Notes: generated by a model from the letters alone, not told the origin. DNA of 64,000 nt from Enoplosus armatus (GCF_043641665.1 NC_092203.1:5047067-5111066); one strand, 5' to 3'. Positions 50,011-61,078 are shown, numbered from the stretch's first letter. Made by a program: numbers and translations.

Positions 50011-50733
50011 TTTAATAGTCGCAGCCTTCGGGAGATGAGAACGATTTGGTTTGGATTTCCGGGAGTTTCAGCTCCACTGGCTTCTGTAAGGGTTGAGAAT
50101 CTGGACTCAACCAGAATATGCAAAATATGGAGTCCAGAGAGCGGGGAAAAGATGGCGTTCCCAAATCGATCATGTTCCAATGCTTTCAGAAAAGTCATAT
50201 CTGTGAAGGGGGATATGAAGAATATGGTGCTAGGCTTCACATCTCACGATAACATTTACTTTAAAAAGAAAACAGCCTTGCTATTTACCTTAACAGATGA
50301 TTATATCACCGAAAAATTAATTGTGTGTATTATTTTATGAAAAAAGAAACGTCTATTTTTGTAACTGAGGGATATTTGCGTAGAGAAGTTATACCTATAA
50401 AGTTTCTGATAGAAGGATTTTGGGGAAACATAATGAAAAAAACGAAGTTTTGTTATGTGGAACTGCACAGCTCACGAAAATCGATAGGTCATTCACTAAA
50501 TGTCTTACCCTTATATTGCAAGAGAAAAAGAAACAGTTTGTGTTTTCATCATTAAAAAAAGAGTTTTGACATTTCAAACACACGACAGACTGCAGCTCAT
50601 GATTTAACAAGGAAGGGAGGAGAGGAGGGCTTTGACATGAAGCATTTACTGTACCTGGTCTCCTCTGTAGGACCAAACAAGGCTGTCCAGGGCTAAACCA
50701 TTATGTCTCTGCTATTAATTTCCTCTTTATTGA

Positions 50734-50760
50734 CCCCCCCCCCCCCCCCCCCCCCCCCCC
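50734..50760. repeat. Poly-C tract
   Basis: 27 consecutive C on the + strand inside the presumed il1rapl1 3' UTR. Confidence 0.95.
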
Positions 50761-51462
50761 GTCAACGGAAATCATTTCAGTTGGGTCGCGCTCAGATAAA
50801 TAAAAAAATAAAAAAAGGGATTTCACATCTTGCTTCTGAACTGTTTGAGGCAACAGGACGTAGGAATATAACGATGAAGAGTCTGAGAACATCTGAAACA
50901 CCTTGAAACACTGACTTGATGATGATCTTGAAATGTTATTCATGTTTAGGTATTAATATTAAAAAGTAACATTTTAGAGGATGTAATCAGTTACATTTTT
51001 GACCTACTGACCAGTAACCATCAAAAACCAATAGCCTTTTAGAATGAAACCCTTCCAAATAAGATGTAATGAATGCTTAAGAGTGACAAGAAAGCGTTTA
51101 AAAAATGCTGATTAGATCCTGGAGTATGTGTAACTATACACTAGAAATGCTACTTGGAGCGAGTTAGACCAAAGCAAGCTACAGTGAACCACTCTCATTC
51201 ATAAAACGGTCTTGTTTTTCTCCTCTGAGGGAAGCTTCCATCGTGAATGGTACGATCTCATCAAGTCATCCGAAACAAGAGCTATTCTCACAAATCCACT
51301 CAGACCTGTGAAGGCGGCCTGCGTACTCTCCTCCTGCAGCTGTGCCGTGTTATTTGTTTTTTTTCGAGAAACTAACCTCATACTAAAATACCTGCAGCAT
51401 CTCATAACGTAGATGTGTTACATTTAGTGCCATAAAATATGCAAAGTGATGAACTCGTAAAC

Positions 51463-51468
51463 AATAAA
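51463..51468 (+). terminator. il1rapl1: Candidate poly(A) signal AATAAA (proximal)
   Basis: AATAAA followed 10-25 bases later by GTGTTTTTTTCC, the usual U/GU-rich downstream element. This would give a 3' UTR of about 2.1 kb. Confidence 0.5.
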
Positions 51469-52174
51469 TGAACAATTGTGTTTTTTTCCTCCCTCTTATA
51501 TTCTCGCAATCTTCAGTTATTGCTCTTTGATTTTACTTTTACAGAATATTTCAGAACCTGGGCCTGGATTTGTTTGTGTTTTTGTTTGTTTTTTTGTGTG
51601 TTTTCTGTAAACTGACAGATTTGCATTTTTGGAGTAACAGTCCTTTCATTCCACCATGAGATTATTAGAGCCAGGCCGGTGTTTATCCACCTCAATCAGA
51701 CCTCTCCCCCCTATGAAAAGAGGAGTTTGTTGTGCTCTATGATGTGGCATTGTGTAAATATAATCAATAACGTGATTTAAGATGAAGACAATCGAGCCAT
51801 ATATTCATGAAACCAATGGTTATTATTCACAAGGTCTCTCAGAGTAGAAATACTAATCCGGAGGTTAACGCGTAGAATTGATGAGATTTTGACAGGAATT
51901 TGGCGTCAGCTCTCCTGCTTTGTGAGACTGTGTCAAATACAAGCGTTAGCATTTTTCTAAGTGGGGCGATACACTTTTTTGTTTCATGATGACTTGAACA
52001 TTTCTGGCGACTTGGCTTTGATGATAAAGATGATGATGATGAATAACAATGACAATATATAGCACAGAATTATTCCAGGCACTTTCACGACTCTTGAGAC
52101 GACGTCTCTCCTGTTTCTGATTTATTTTCTATTATGTATCTGCAATGTTCATTAAAAGAGATACTGTTATTATT

Positions 52175-52180
52175 AATAAA
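52175..52180 (+). terminator. il1rapl1: Candidate poly(A) signal AATAAA (distal)
   Basis: AATAAA followed about 35 bases later by a (TG)n run, which can serve as a strong GU-rich element. This would give a 3' UTR of about 2.8 kb. Use of one or both signals cannot be told from sequence. Confidence 0.4.
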
Positions 52181-52212
52181 ACCACATTTACGGTAATGTG
52201 ATTTCTCAGTCC

Positions 52213-52232
52213 TGTGTGTGTGTGTGTGTGTG
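52213..52232. repeat. Short (TG)n microsatellite
   Basis: About ten TG units just after the distal poly(A) signal. Confidence 0.92.
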
Positions 52233-52879
52233 GAGAGAGTTTGTTTGCAGAAAACACCACCCAGCTGACTTTGTTTATGGAGCAGAGGCACGGATTGCTG
52301 ACGATGCCCCGGATCCCTTTTCCTGGCAGGGAGCCGACGCAGCCCCAACCGCCATAACTCTACCGTCTCCCGTAAAAACCTTGAAACAACAATCAATACG
52401 TCTCCTTATTCCACTCAGAGACTGAATCAGCCCGGCCTCATTTTAGGATAAGACTAAATCAGGAGAGTCAATGCATCGAGAGACACTTAAAAAAGAAAAA
52501 ACTCATGTCCTGATTGTTGTTTGACCTTAGTGCACTTTTGGCAGCCATCAGCTGGCACAGATAGACTCCCAGAGCAGGAAATTGATTTGTTTTTCAGTGT
52601 AAAAAGATGCAGCCCTCATTTTATATGATCCTTTAATTGTGAATATATTTGAAGAATTTAAATTTTGGCTCAATCAATATTGGTTTTTACCAATAAACGA
52701 TACCTAACACTTTAAACTACATCCTCAGTTGTATTCTAGAAACGTGTGGAGAGATGTTTTCAGTGGGAATTGGTCCGTTGAAAACTACAAGCAAGTTTGC
52801 TCAGTTAAACTGTCACATCTAATGTCTCTAAGAAAACAGGATCCTTTTTCTTCTAGCATGCTTGGAGGCAGATAAACAA

Positions 52880-52910
52880 CCCCCCCCCGCCCCCCCCCCC
52901 CCCCCCCCCC
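52880..52910. repeat. Poly-C tract with one G
   Basis: About 31 bases of C interrupted by a single G. Confidence 0.95.
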
Positions 52911-53855
52911 ATAGTTCTGCCCATAGTGGAGTCATTTAATTATTTTTGCTGTGATCAAAGCAACAGCATTGAAGAGAAAAGGAAAAAACGAAAGGCACAC
53001 GGGGAAGAATCTTAAAATACTGCCAGCCCGTGTTAATTAGCCTCAATATGCTCTCCTTGAATGGTGAGAAGCTAGTCACGTTTTTTGTTGCACAATTGTA
53101 TCAACCTACCACCTGTCATCAAAAACTTAAACCCTAAACTGCATAATCATGTTGTTGGTTGATGTTGTTTGTTGAAGTCACAATGCACCGTAACCTTGGT
53201 GGGATACATGAGGGTTGACGTTTTAATTGAATCTTTTCCTCTGACAGACCAGCAGAGCGAGCCTCTCCAGAATGCAGCAGCAATGTGAGGAAAACAAAAT
53301 CTTTTCCCCCCACAGGTGAAAGTAGCCCCACCAGATGAGTCAGACTGGTTGAGCAGCTGCATCCTGCTGCGCCACGTCCTCGAACGCCTCGTACGTTTCC
53401 GCCATCATGGCTGTAACATGAAGTTATGTTCCAATCATCCAAGCCCATGTGAACATAGAAAGACGCCAGATGTTTTCATGGGAGCCGACATGCCGCCATA
53501 TGGTGTGTGAGAAAGGGGGGAGTTCCTAAGCTTCTGTACCCCCCCGAAATAATTTTCACTTCATTACAGTGTCACAGCGTAATAACCTCCCTGAACAAAA
53601 GCATGTGACGAGACATTCAGTGCAGTAAGAGCAGATCAGGCTACAGATGTTTTGTTTCTTCCTCTGCCTGCACACACACACACACAGGCCTACACACTTA
53701 CTAGTGAAGAGTATTACTCACTCTGGCAGGTATACCATGCCCCTCCATGTCCCACAGGGCCTTGTTACTTGGAGCTCTGTGCTCTGTGCCCTGTGTGACA
53801 TGTCTTCCACTCGAAGAACCAGGCCAATTGTCTGTGCATGGATAGGTGGCGGAGG

Positions 53856-53880
53856 CTGTGTGTGTGTGTGTGTGTGTGTG
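53856..53880. repeat. (TG)n microsatellite
   Basis: About 12 TG units; a second, shorter TG run follows at 53976-53996. Confidence 0.95.
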
Positions 53881-53975
53881 CTGAAAGCATTTGGAGAGTG
53901 GATGCAGGCAGCTGTTAACCCAGTTTTGGAGTAATTCTGAACTCACCACGGTTCAGCACGGCATAATTGCCTGTG

Positions 53976-53996
53976 CGTGTGTGTGTGTGTGTGTGT
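53976..53996. repeat. (TG)n microsatellite
   Basis: About ten TG units. Confidence 0.92.
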
Positions 53997-55889
53997 AAGA
54001 TGCAAGTCATGGATCACTGATCACCTACCAAGCCCTTCAATTTACTGTTACTTCCTGCAAGAGAGGCTCCAACTTTAATCATTTATCATTTTACAATAAT
54101 ATCGATGTCTGTGCTGTGAGGTTGGGTATTGATTTGACTGTGGACACAGGCGGCTTATCAGAGGATACTGCTGCATGCTGTTTGCATGTCTTGATTGAGT
54201 CAAGTCAAAAAATCATATCAAGTTATTGTAATCAGAATAAAAAGTTGCTATATTGAGTGTGAGCTGCGGCCGCTTCATGTCCTCCAATTAAAAGACACGG
54301 GAAAGAAACTGTCCAGCTCAGGAAATCCAAAGTGAAACGCTGTCATCTGCTGGACGCACTTCACCCTGCACCTCAGCTGACTCAGTCCCTCGCAAGGCAT
54401 GCTGGGAGGGAAGGACCCAATTTGAGCCGTTACGGGGAAAGTGAGGTGATGGGTGGATGATTCGGTCAGGGTACAAATCACACACATCCTCCGAGTTGGA
54501 ATCTTTTTGCCATCTGAAACCTGTGGTTGTGATGAATGGAGGTCTGTGTGTTTTCTCTGCCATCAGAACTTTTCATGGCTCCCAAACGAGCAATGATTTG
54601 TTTGGTGCTGCTACTGATTTTATTGTGATGTGACAGTGAACACACATTATAACAACATTTATTATCTCGATTAATGAATATTTATCATTTATTTATTTAT
54701 CTTGATTATAAAGTGACTGTTGAACAGAATTACCTGTTGTAATTCCCAGTCATGCCAATGCCATAGTTATTGACATGCTGTTGGTGTACATATATGGGTG
54801 TGTGTTTGTGTGTAAATGCTAACTCAGCTGGACCCAGCAAATCTGAATAAACAAAATATGTCTAACATATCATAATAATTATAAAATGTAAAACTAGTGC
54901 TCCTGACAGTTACTGTTATCAGGTGAAAACATGGTAACACCAATTTTTGTGATTTTAATTATTTGGCATAATGAGAACATTGAGAGAATGGTTGTACAAC
55001 TTTGTCAACCTACAGAGATCAAACACATTCAAAACCTCATTGAAAAAACAACAAAAATAAGTAAAGAAGGCAGTTTCTTTTTTTGGCAACAGCAATATGT
55101 GTGTGTGTGTGCCTGTGAGTGTGCGTGTGTGCATGCTCGTGCCTTATTCGTTTCCCCCAAGTGATCATGTGATTAGCCATCAAAGTGCCAGTGTGCCCAT
55201 TCAGTCATAGATTAATATATATCTTAAATCTCAGGATTCTCAGATTCATCTCGGATCAGTTTTTAAAATTCAGCATGGCCCTTCAGTACATTATAACTGA
55301 CCAATCTCCTTAGCAAAATCCTCACCACTTTAATATTTATGTTCGATTTTTATTGTAAGGCTACATATGTTCCGAATTTCTACAATACCCAGTCAACCAA
55401 ATAATAAATGCTAATTCACAAATGTGTTCAAATTATTACCATCGTTGTACAACTGGGATCAGCTGTTGTTTCAGGTGCACAACCAAATTCTCTCTCCACT
55501 TTTTTTAATGATATCTTTAATTTTTACAGTAATTTCAACCAACTACAATTTCTGTTTATTTGATTCCTACAACACTGTTTCTCCTCAACTCTGCTGATCG
55601 ATTACAGCCCTGTCTAATCTATGGATCTTTGTACTGTAACTGTTGTCATGGTGACAGTGAACAATATTTCTCTGTGAGAGAAATTATTTGGTTTCCATGC
55701 TGATTTATTGATACTTAGTGATCTTATTTTCTTAACTTTTTTTTTCATCCTTTACTTTTGATATGTTGATATGTTTTAGTCTTATATATGTATGATATAA
55801 TAGTAATATACTGTAATATCAATGTGTGCAAACAATAAACAAATGGTGAATGAAAGCCCGGGTTTCACTGTTGTTAAGATGATGACTGT

Positions 55890-55911
55890 GCACACACACA
55901 CACACACACAC
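55890..55911. repeat. (CA)n microsatellite next to a foldback element
   Basis: About 11 CA units, 25 bases upstream of the first long-inverted-repeat element. Confidence 0.93.
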
Positions 55912-55935
55912 TTCTCTTTATTTATTTAGGATTTT

Positions 55936-56463
55936 ACCAAGTCTGACAACAACCGACCAAACACCCCCCTCTGCACTCCACCCACTTGGTACAGTCTGGG
56001 TTCCCCCTTGTATACCTCAAATGAGATCCTCTCACTTCCTGTTTGACAGTCGGCCATCTTACCTGGAGGTGACAAGGAGCACATGCTACAAACATTTGAG
56101 TGAGTGCCATTTGATCAATCAATTTAAATGTAAGCAAATAAGATTGAATGTGTAGTTCTTTTATTAAGATGTTTGAGTCCCACTTATCCAGCTGAAGCTA
56201 ACACACTTAGCCTCAGAGGCCCTGGGCTTATTTTCAACTGTTAGCTAATTTAGTTTTGGTCCCACTTGTTACAAAAAATTCATTTTCTGTTTACATGTTT
56301 GTGTATACTTGTGTCACCATTTACAAGTTAATGAAAGAACTACACCTTTAATCTTATTTGATTATACATTTAAATTGATAGATATCAAATGGCACTCAAG
56401 TGGAAGCATGTGCTCCCATCCTTGTCACTCCAAGTAAAATGGCTGACAGCCAAAAAGGAAGTG
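55936..56463 (+). mobile_element. Foldback/MITE-like element, copy 1 (internally deleted)
   Basis: Two arms of about 135 bp are reverse complements of each other. The left arm at 56033-56166 starts CACTTCCTGTTTGACAG and runs through GGCCATCTTACCTGGAGGTG to TGTAGTTCTTTTATTAA. The right arm at 56327-56463 starts GTTAATGAAAGAACTACACC and ends CAAAAAGGAAGTG. A left extension of about 95 bases (from ACCAAGTCTGACAAC) lies outside the left arm and is shared with copy 2. The 160-base centre contains CTTAGCCTCAGAGGCCCTGG, also found in copy 2. No protein-coding frame. Confidence 0.85.
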
Positions 56464-57673
56464 GGGGGGTGTCAAACAGGAAGTGCAGCTCTGCATGGCT
56501 ATTAATGTATGTTGCAAAACTTTACCTTCATTATAATGCATTGACAAATGAATTATCATGTAAAATAATGAAAAAAATCCATCTGAAATTAAGTGTTCCT
56601 GTCATCTGTGAGAATAACTGAATGACTAAAATCATGCATTCGTGCACTAAAGTCGTGCGTCATGACTATAGTGTCTTAGTGTCATCTGGTTATGTTGTTT
56701 TGTTTGTTTATGACTAAACAAAACAAACAAAAAAGCATGTTTTGGTAGCAGTCTTGGAACCAAAATGTGCGAAGCAGTAATGGAGTGTGAGTGTGTGTTT
56801 GTGTGTGCTGGCATCTTTCACGTCAATATCAGGTTTAAGCGTGGCGGTCTGAGTGGGGGCATCACCAAAGAGCCCCCCCCCCGGAAAGCTAGAAATGGCC
56901 CTGACTACAGCACCTGTGTAGTGTGGATGAACGTCGGTGACTGTTACCACCAAATGAACATAAAATGGCTGCAACATATTTCTCCTGTTAATTTCTCTGA
57001 CTGGATCTGAGGATCTTTTTTAATTTGATGTTGTTTTTTTGAGGCGCCTGCTCTCGCTGATGTAAATCCTGCATTCTCTGTCAGTCTCTCTGTTGTCCTC
57101 CTTGCTCTGCCTCTGTCAGACCAACAATCTGATTTCTGGATTTAGAGAGTCTGACGTTCGGCTAGATGCAGCTTTAATCTGTTGCTTCTTCGCTGAACAC
57201 CGAGCCGTATCTGTCAGGCTTCATGAAACTAGCTGTTGAGGCTTTCCCTCCACACAGCACCATCATTTGCTATATTTTGCATTAAAGCACTTAAGGTGTG
57301 CTGCTAACACCTTTGAGGCATGAAATAAATGAAACGAGAGCTGAATGGTTTGAATCCATTCAACTGTTTTGACAATCGCTTCATTAAAAAACATTTAACA
57401 GCTTCTTTAAAGCAAAGAGTTCATGTTTTTTTGGTCCTATATGATTGTAAACTGAATATCTGTGCGGCTTTGGGAAAGGATTCTCAATGCATCTTATATT
57501 TTAGACATTTTATAGACAAAGTAATGAAAATAATGATTAGTTGGACCTCATATTAATATTAATTCATGCATTTCACTTGTTATTGACTTTGTGTGAACTG
57601 GGAAATGCTACCTGTCCTTTTGTTTCTTTTTTTTTTTCGGAAGAAAAAAAGGTACACAGACACAAAGAACAAA

Positions 57674-57679
57674 TTTATT
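57674..57679 (-). terminator. Candidate poly(A) signal AATAAA on - strand
   Basis: AATAAA on the - strand, about 130 bases downstream of the stop of the candidate exon at 57809-57922. A hexamer alone is common by chance in AT-rich DNA. Confidence 0.3.
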
Positions 57680-57808
57680 GAACAAGAGAAACTCAATAAC
57701 CTTTTTCTTCTTCTCCTCCCAGATGAGTGCAGCGTTTCTGGACGAGTCCCCTCACTTCATCCACGTCTTCACACTGTACTTCCTGCAGACTTTTTGTTCC
57801 TTCAGAGG

Positions 57809-57922
57809 TCACAAGGTCTCAGCTGATCGTGTAATATGGATCTTGATAGCGTTGTAGACCTCGAGGTTCTCCTTTTTAACTTTGGATGCAGGTCCGTAGT
57901 AGGTCCTGCAGTAACCAAGCAG
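57809..57922 (-). CDS. Possible terminal coding exon or pseudo-exon of an unidentified gene
   Basis: On the - strand an acceptor-like TTGTTCCTGCAAG is followed by 37 codons reading LLGYCRTYYGPASKVKKENL, then EVYNAIKIHITRSAETL, and a TGA. The residue mix looks protein-like, and an AATAAA lies 130 bases on. An alternative acceptor (TTACTGCAG) would start the exon 12 bases later. I do not recognise the protein. Just past the stop another frame reads VTSEGTKSLQEVQCEDVDEV, so a frameshifted pseudogene is possible. No matching upstream exon was found between 57930 and 60300. The + strand also offers an acceptor followed by ATG at 57723, a competing reading. Confidence 0.3.
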   Translation of the reverse strand: MLGYCRTYYGPASKVKKENLEVYNAIKIHITRSAETL

Positions 57923-58279
57923 CTTGCAGGAACAATGGAGACTTAAGACCCCATTTGGACAGGATTAACATTTCAAGGGGAGGTGGGGGATAAAATATTG
58001 ACTGAAATTACGGGATTCAGCAGGACAGAGCAGAACAGTGAGACAAAAGCCTCCACAGGGGGGAGCCAGAGAGAAGTGGGGCCAAAGATACTTCCAGACA
58101 AACTTAATTTTGTTTATTCTTGAAGAAATTTATGCGAAGCAAAGATCAAATATCCTGTTACTGGAGACAATCCTATGAAAGTCAGCTGTTTTCTTCTTCT
58201 GCTATGAAGTCCTTCATGGAAGAAACACAGAAGTAACTCTGGAATTACTTTGAAGTCCAAACTTATTGTGTTTTCTTTG

Positions 58280-58650
58280 TTTGTTTTTTAAGTGGGTTCA
58301 ATCCCCGAGTGACTCAGTGACTTTTGATAAAGTCCAAAACTCAAAGAAAAAAGACTGAAAACCTTTTAAAAAATGATGCTGTTGTTGTCATGGTGATAGA
58401 GGACTCCTTTAAAGACTTTGAGTTTGTGAGTTTGATCCTTGGATAATCTTATGACTTCTGAGATCTGAGCAGATATTTTGGGGATTTGGGTCCAATCCCT
58501 GCTCAAAGCTTAGAATTTTTAAATTGGCTGTCCAAAAGAAATGTGAAAAGCTCTAAGAAGAAAAGGAAGAGCATCTCTGATCAGATAGCTCAGTGTGATG
58601 AGAGGCTGATCAGAATGCTTGAGGTTGTGTGTTCGATCCTTATGAAACTG
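58280..58650 (+). repeat. Cluster of tRNA-like (SINE-derived) promoter motifs
   Basis: Four B-box-like motifs occur in one direction: GGGTTCAATCCCC at 58294, GTGAGTTTGATCCTT at 58426, GGGTCCAATCCCT at 58488 and GTGTTCGATCCTT at 58629. The last has a matching A box (TAGCTCAGTGTGATGAG at 58586-58602) at tRNA spacing, and the second has a weaker one (TGGTGATAGAGGA). None folds into a convincing full tRNA, so this reads as repeated or diverged SINE heads rather than tRNA genes. Confidence 0.45.
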
Positions 58651-58808
58651 GGTGAATTTTAAAGCCCAACACCCAAATTGAAGAAATAAAAGCCCAGAAA
58701 CTGGGGGTTATGGGATGGAAAACAAACACTGGCTGAAATATATTATAGTATTAAATGTGTGTGTTTTTTTGCAAGACATTTGTAATATAGTAGCTGCATG
58801 CTCCCCCC

Positions 58809-58809
58809 A

Positions 58810-58843
<34 letters not shown>
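58809..58843. repeat. (CA)n microsatellite abutting foldback copy 2
   Basis: About 17 CA units that run directly into the left end of the second foldback element. Confidence 0.95.
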
Positions 58844-58845
<2 letters not shown>

Positions 58846-59652
58846 CCTTTTTTGGCCATCAGCCATTTTACCTGGAGGAGACAGGGATGAGATCACATGC
58901 TCCAAACATTTGGGTGAGTGCCATTTCATATCTATCAATTTACATGCATGAACAAATAAGATTAAATGTGTAGTTCTTTTATTGACTTTTAAATTGTCAG
59001 TTTGCATACTGAATTTACCAGAAATTACATTTAGTGGTTTCAGTTTCATTTTCAACCCAGCTCTAACATTATTTTCTGTAAAGTTCACTAGGGCCAGATT
59101 ATGCATAAAGTTTACACAAACATGTAAATACAAAATAAAGACTAATCTGGTCTGGTCTTTGTGTTAACTTTAAATTCCAACATCAGGAGAAATCTATGTA
59201 AAACTGAAATGGATTGAAAAAAATCTACAGGCAAAGTGTATTAACGAATCAGATGTCTGCTTATTATGTGCATTATGTTCTGTAACAAGTGGGACTAAAA
59301 CATGCTAATTTAGCTAACAGATGAATATGAGCCCAGGGCCTCTGAGGCTAAGTGTGTTAGCTTTAGCTGGACAAATGCTCAGTTCAGTATGCAAACTGAC
59401 ATCATTTACAAGTCAATGAAAGAACTCCACATTTAATCATATTTTGTATACGTTTAAATTGATTGATATCAAATGGCACTTGATCAAATGTTTGTAGCAT
59501 GTGCTCCCATCCTTGTCACCTCCAGGTAAGATGGCCGACTGTCAAACAGGAAGTGGGAGAATCCAATTTGATTTATACAAGGGGGAACCCAGACTGTACC
59601 AAGTGGGTAGAGTACTGAGGGGGGTGTTTGGTTGGTTGTTTTCAGACTTGGT
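58841..59652 (-). mobile_element. Foldback/MITE-like element, copy 2 (longer centre)
   Basis: Arms of about 170 bp at 58841-59013 and 59383-59555 are imperfect reverse complements. Innermost anchors are GTCAGTTTGCATACTGAA at 58996 and TTCAGTATGCAAACTGAC at 59383; outer anchors are CACTTCC on the left and GGAAGTG on the right. The right extension (GGGGAACCCAGACTGTACC ... CAGACTTGGTAAG, to 59652) is the reverse complement of the left extension of copy 1, so the two copies face opposite ways. The centre is about 370 bases longer than needed for copy 1's core and lacks a transposase. The arms include GTAAGATGGCCGACTGTC on the right. Confidence 0.85.
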
Positions 59653-60140
59653 AAGAATCTACAAAACCCCCCACATTAACAACTTTTATTAAATGTTTGA
59701 TCTGTGAATAAATATCTGAACTGCCTGCCACACTCAGTAATAAATCAAATGTTTCCTACGTTTCAACAGAATTTGGGTTGTGTATCGTTAATATCGCTGG
59801 TTCAGTTTGTCTGTCCAGAAAACAACATCCAAACTTCCAACATGCTACAAACAAACAAAACCTCTGGAAAAACGAGACATGTGCACGATACAGAGGAAAA
59901 TAAATAATAATAATATAAAAGCTCCTTCTGTTTTGATTTTAGTGTTTCCTGAGTCCTCTGCAGGAACAAGTGTTTCCATACAAACCATCATAATTCATGT
60001 GATACATTATAGTCAACAAGTTTTCTGCACTAAAAGCCTCGATTTTCAAAATAAGAAAAAAATCTTTAGATTGATAGCAATGACAATAAACGGGAGTGTT
60101 ACGGCATGAAATGAAAGGAAGTGGTGCACTTCACGATTAA

Positions 60141-60145
60141 CCCCC

Positions 60146-60176
<31 letters not shown>

Positions 60177-60186
60177 ACACACACAC
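60141..60186. repeat. Poly-C tract followed by (CA)n
   Basis: 22 consecutive C, then about 12 CA units. Confidence 0.95.
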
Positions 60187-60389
60187 TCAATCAGTTGTTT
60201 CATTGTTAATATTCGGCTTAATTTAGATGATTTTCTATTGAAGCTACATGATGTTTAAACTGAGTCTTGAGCATCATTTTATACGTTTTGCACAAATTCA
60301 GTCTCACATATTTAGTATCTTCATCTTCCCTCCACCTCCCCCCTCCTCCTCTCTCCTCCTCCTCCTCCTCCTCCCTCCACTCTTCACAG

Positions 60390-60498
60390 GGGCAGCACAG
60401 CTGGAGCAGCAGTTCACCTACGACGGCGACCCCATCACACGGAAAAAGACTCTCCCGGAGGCCCGAGCTCTGGAGCTCCTCAAGACCCTCCTGTCCAA
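60390..60498 (+). CDS. Exon of an unidentified gene (exon A)
   Basis: A long pyrimidine-rich tract (CTCC repeats) ends in TTCACAG, the best acceptor after 50 kb. Two bases complete a Gly codon, then AAQLEQQFTYDGDPITRKK and TLPEARALELLKTLLS follow. The residue mix and high GC (unlike the AT-rich flanks) suggest real coding sequence. A donor GTAGGG after CTGTCCAA would leave two bases; otherwise the frame ends in TAG four bases later. I do not recognise the family. The spliced frame continues in phase into the block at 61465 (KDVTEKK). No preceding exon was identified. Confidence 0.5.
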
Positions 60499-60569
60499 GT
60501 AGGGAACCGCTTCCACTCTACACGTTATTGATCACCTGATTATTGATTATCAATTAGGAATTTGGTCTC

Positions 60570-61078
60570 ACCCTCAGAGTTAGAAATGAGAAGTATATAC
60601 AAATATAAGATATAAAAAATAAAAATATATACATTCACAATATTTAAGTGAAAAATATATACAATATATGTATGGATATATCTGTAGAGTCCAGCTCCAC
60701 CCCAGCAACGTCACAGGCCTTGCGGATCAGTTTATTGAGTCTGTTGGAGTCCGCCACCCTCAGCCTGCTGCCCCAGCATGCAACAGCATGGAGGATGGCA
60801 CTGGCCACCACAGGCTCATAGAACATCCTCAGCATAGTCCGGCAGATGTTGAAGGACCTCAGCCGCCTCAGAAAATAGAGACGGCTCTGGCCCTTCCTGT
60901 AGAGGGCATTAGTGTTCTTTACCCAGTCCAGTTTATTGTCAATGTGGACTCCCAGGTACTTGTAATCCTCTACAATGTCCACACTGACCCCCTGGATGGA
61001 AACAGGGGTCATGGGCACCTTGGTCCTCCTCAGATCAACAGTCAGCTCCTTTGTCGTTGTCACGTTGAGCTGAGATAA
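60570..61078 (-). mobile_element. 5'-truncated non-LTR retrotransposon (fish LINE, reverse transcriptase C-terminal part)
   Basis: On the - strand the frame from 61063 to 60644 reads KELTVDLRRTKVPMTPVSIQ, VEDYKYLGVHIDNKLDW, GQSRLYFLRRLRSFNICRTML, FYEPVVASAILHAVACWGS and NKLIRKACDVAGVELDS. This is the typical C-terminal thumb and connector part of ORF2 of teleost LINEs of the Rex1/CR1-L2 type (recognised from memory; the exact clade is not certain). The sequence then jumps to an AT-rich tail with ACAATATTTAAGTGAAAAA (+ strand), shared with 62718-62998. The 5' part of ORF2 is missing. The copy sits between exon-like blocks A and B. Confidence 0.85.

Larger units (their letters stand above)
49400..52180 (+). 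other. il1rapl1: il1rapl1 3' UTR (extent inferred)
   Basis: After the stop the sequence becomes AT-rich with T runs and no coding signal, as expected of a long 3' UTR. It contains a G-rich stretch (49981-50010) and a 27-C run (50734-50760). Two candidate poly(A) signals are listed separately. A 227-codon open frame at 49657-50340 has no protein-like features and is treated as chance. Confidence 0.6.
52181..57673. other. Intergenic region, no gene supported
   Basis: No frame with splice context or recognisable protein. It holds TG/CA microsatellites (52213-52232, 53856-53880, 53976-53996, 55890-55911), a C-rich tract (52880-52910) and the first foldback element (55936-56463). The rest is AT-rich unique-looking sequence. 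Confidence 0.7.

Noticed and set aside
49657..50340. 227-codon open frame after the il1rapl1 stop
   Set aside because: Lies in the presumed 3' UTR, includes translated G runs (poly-Gly) and T runs, and shows no family likeness.
58586..58640. Possible tRNA gene
   Set aside because: A and B boxes are present, but I could not fold acceptor and anticodon stems; treated as SINE-like.
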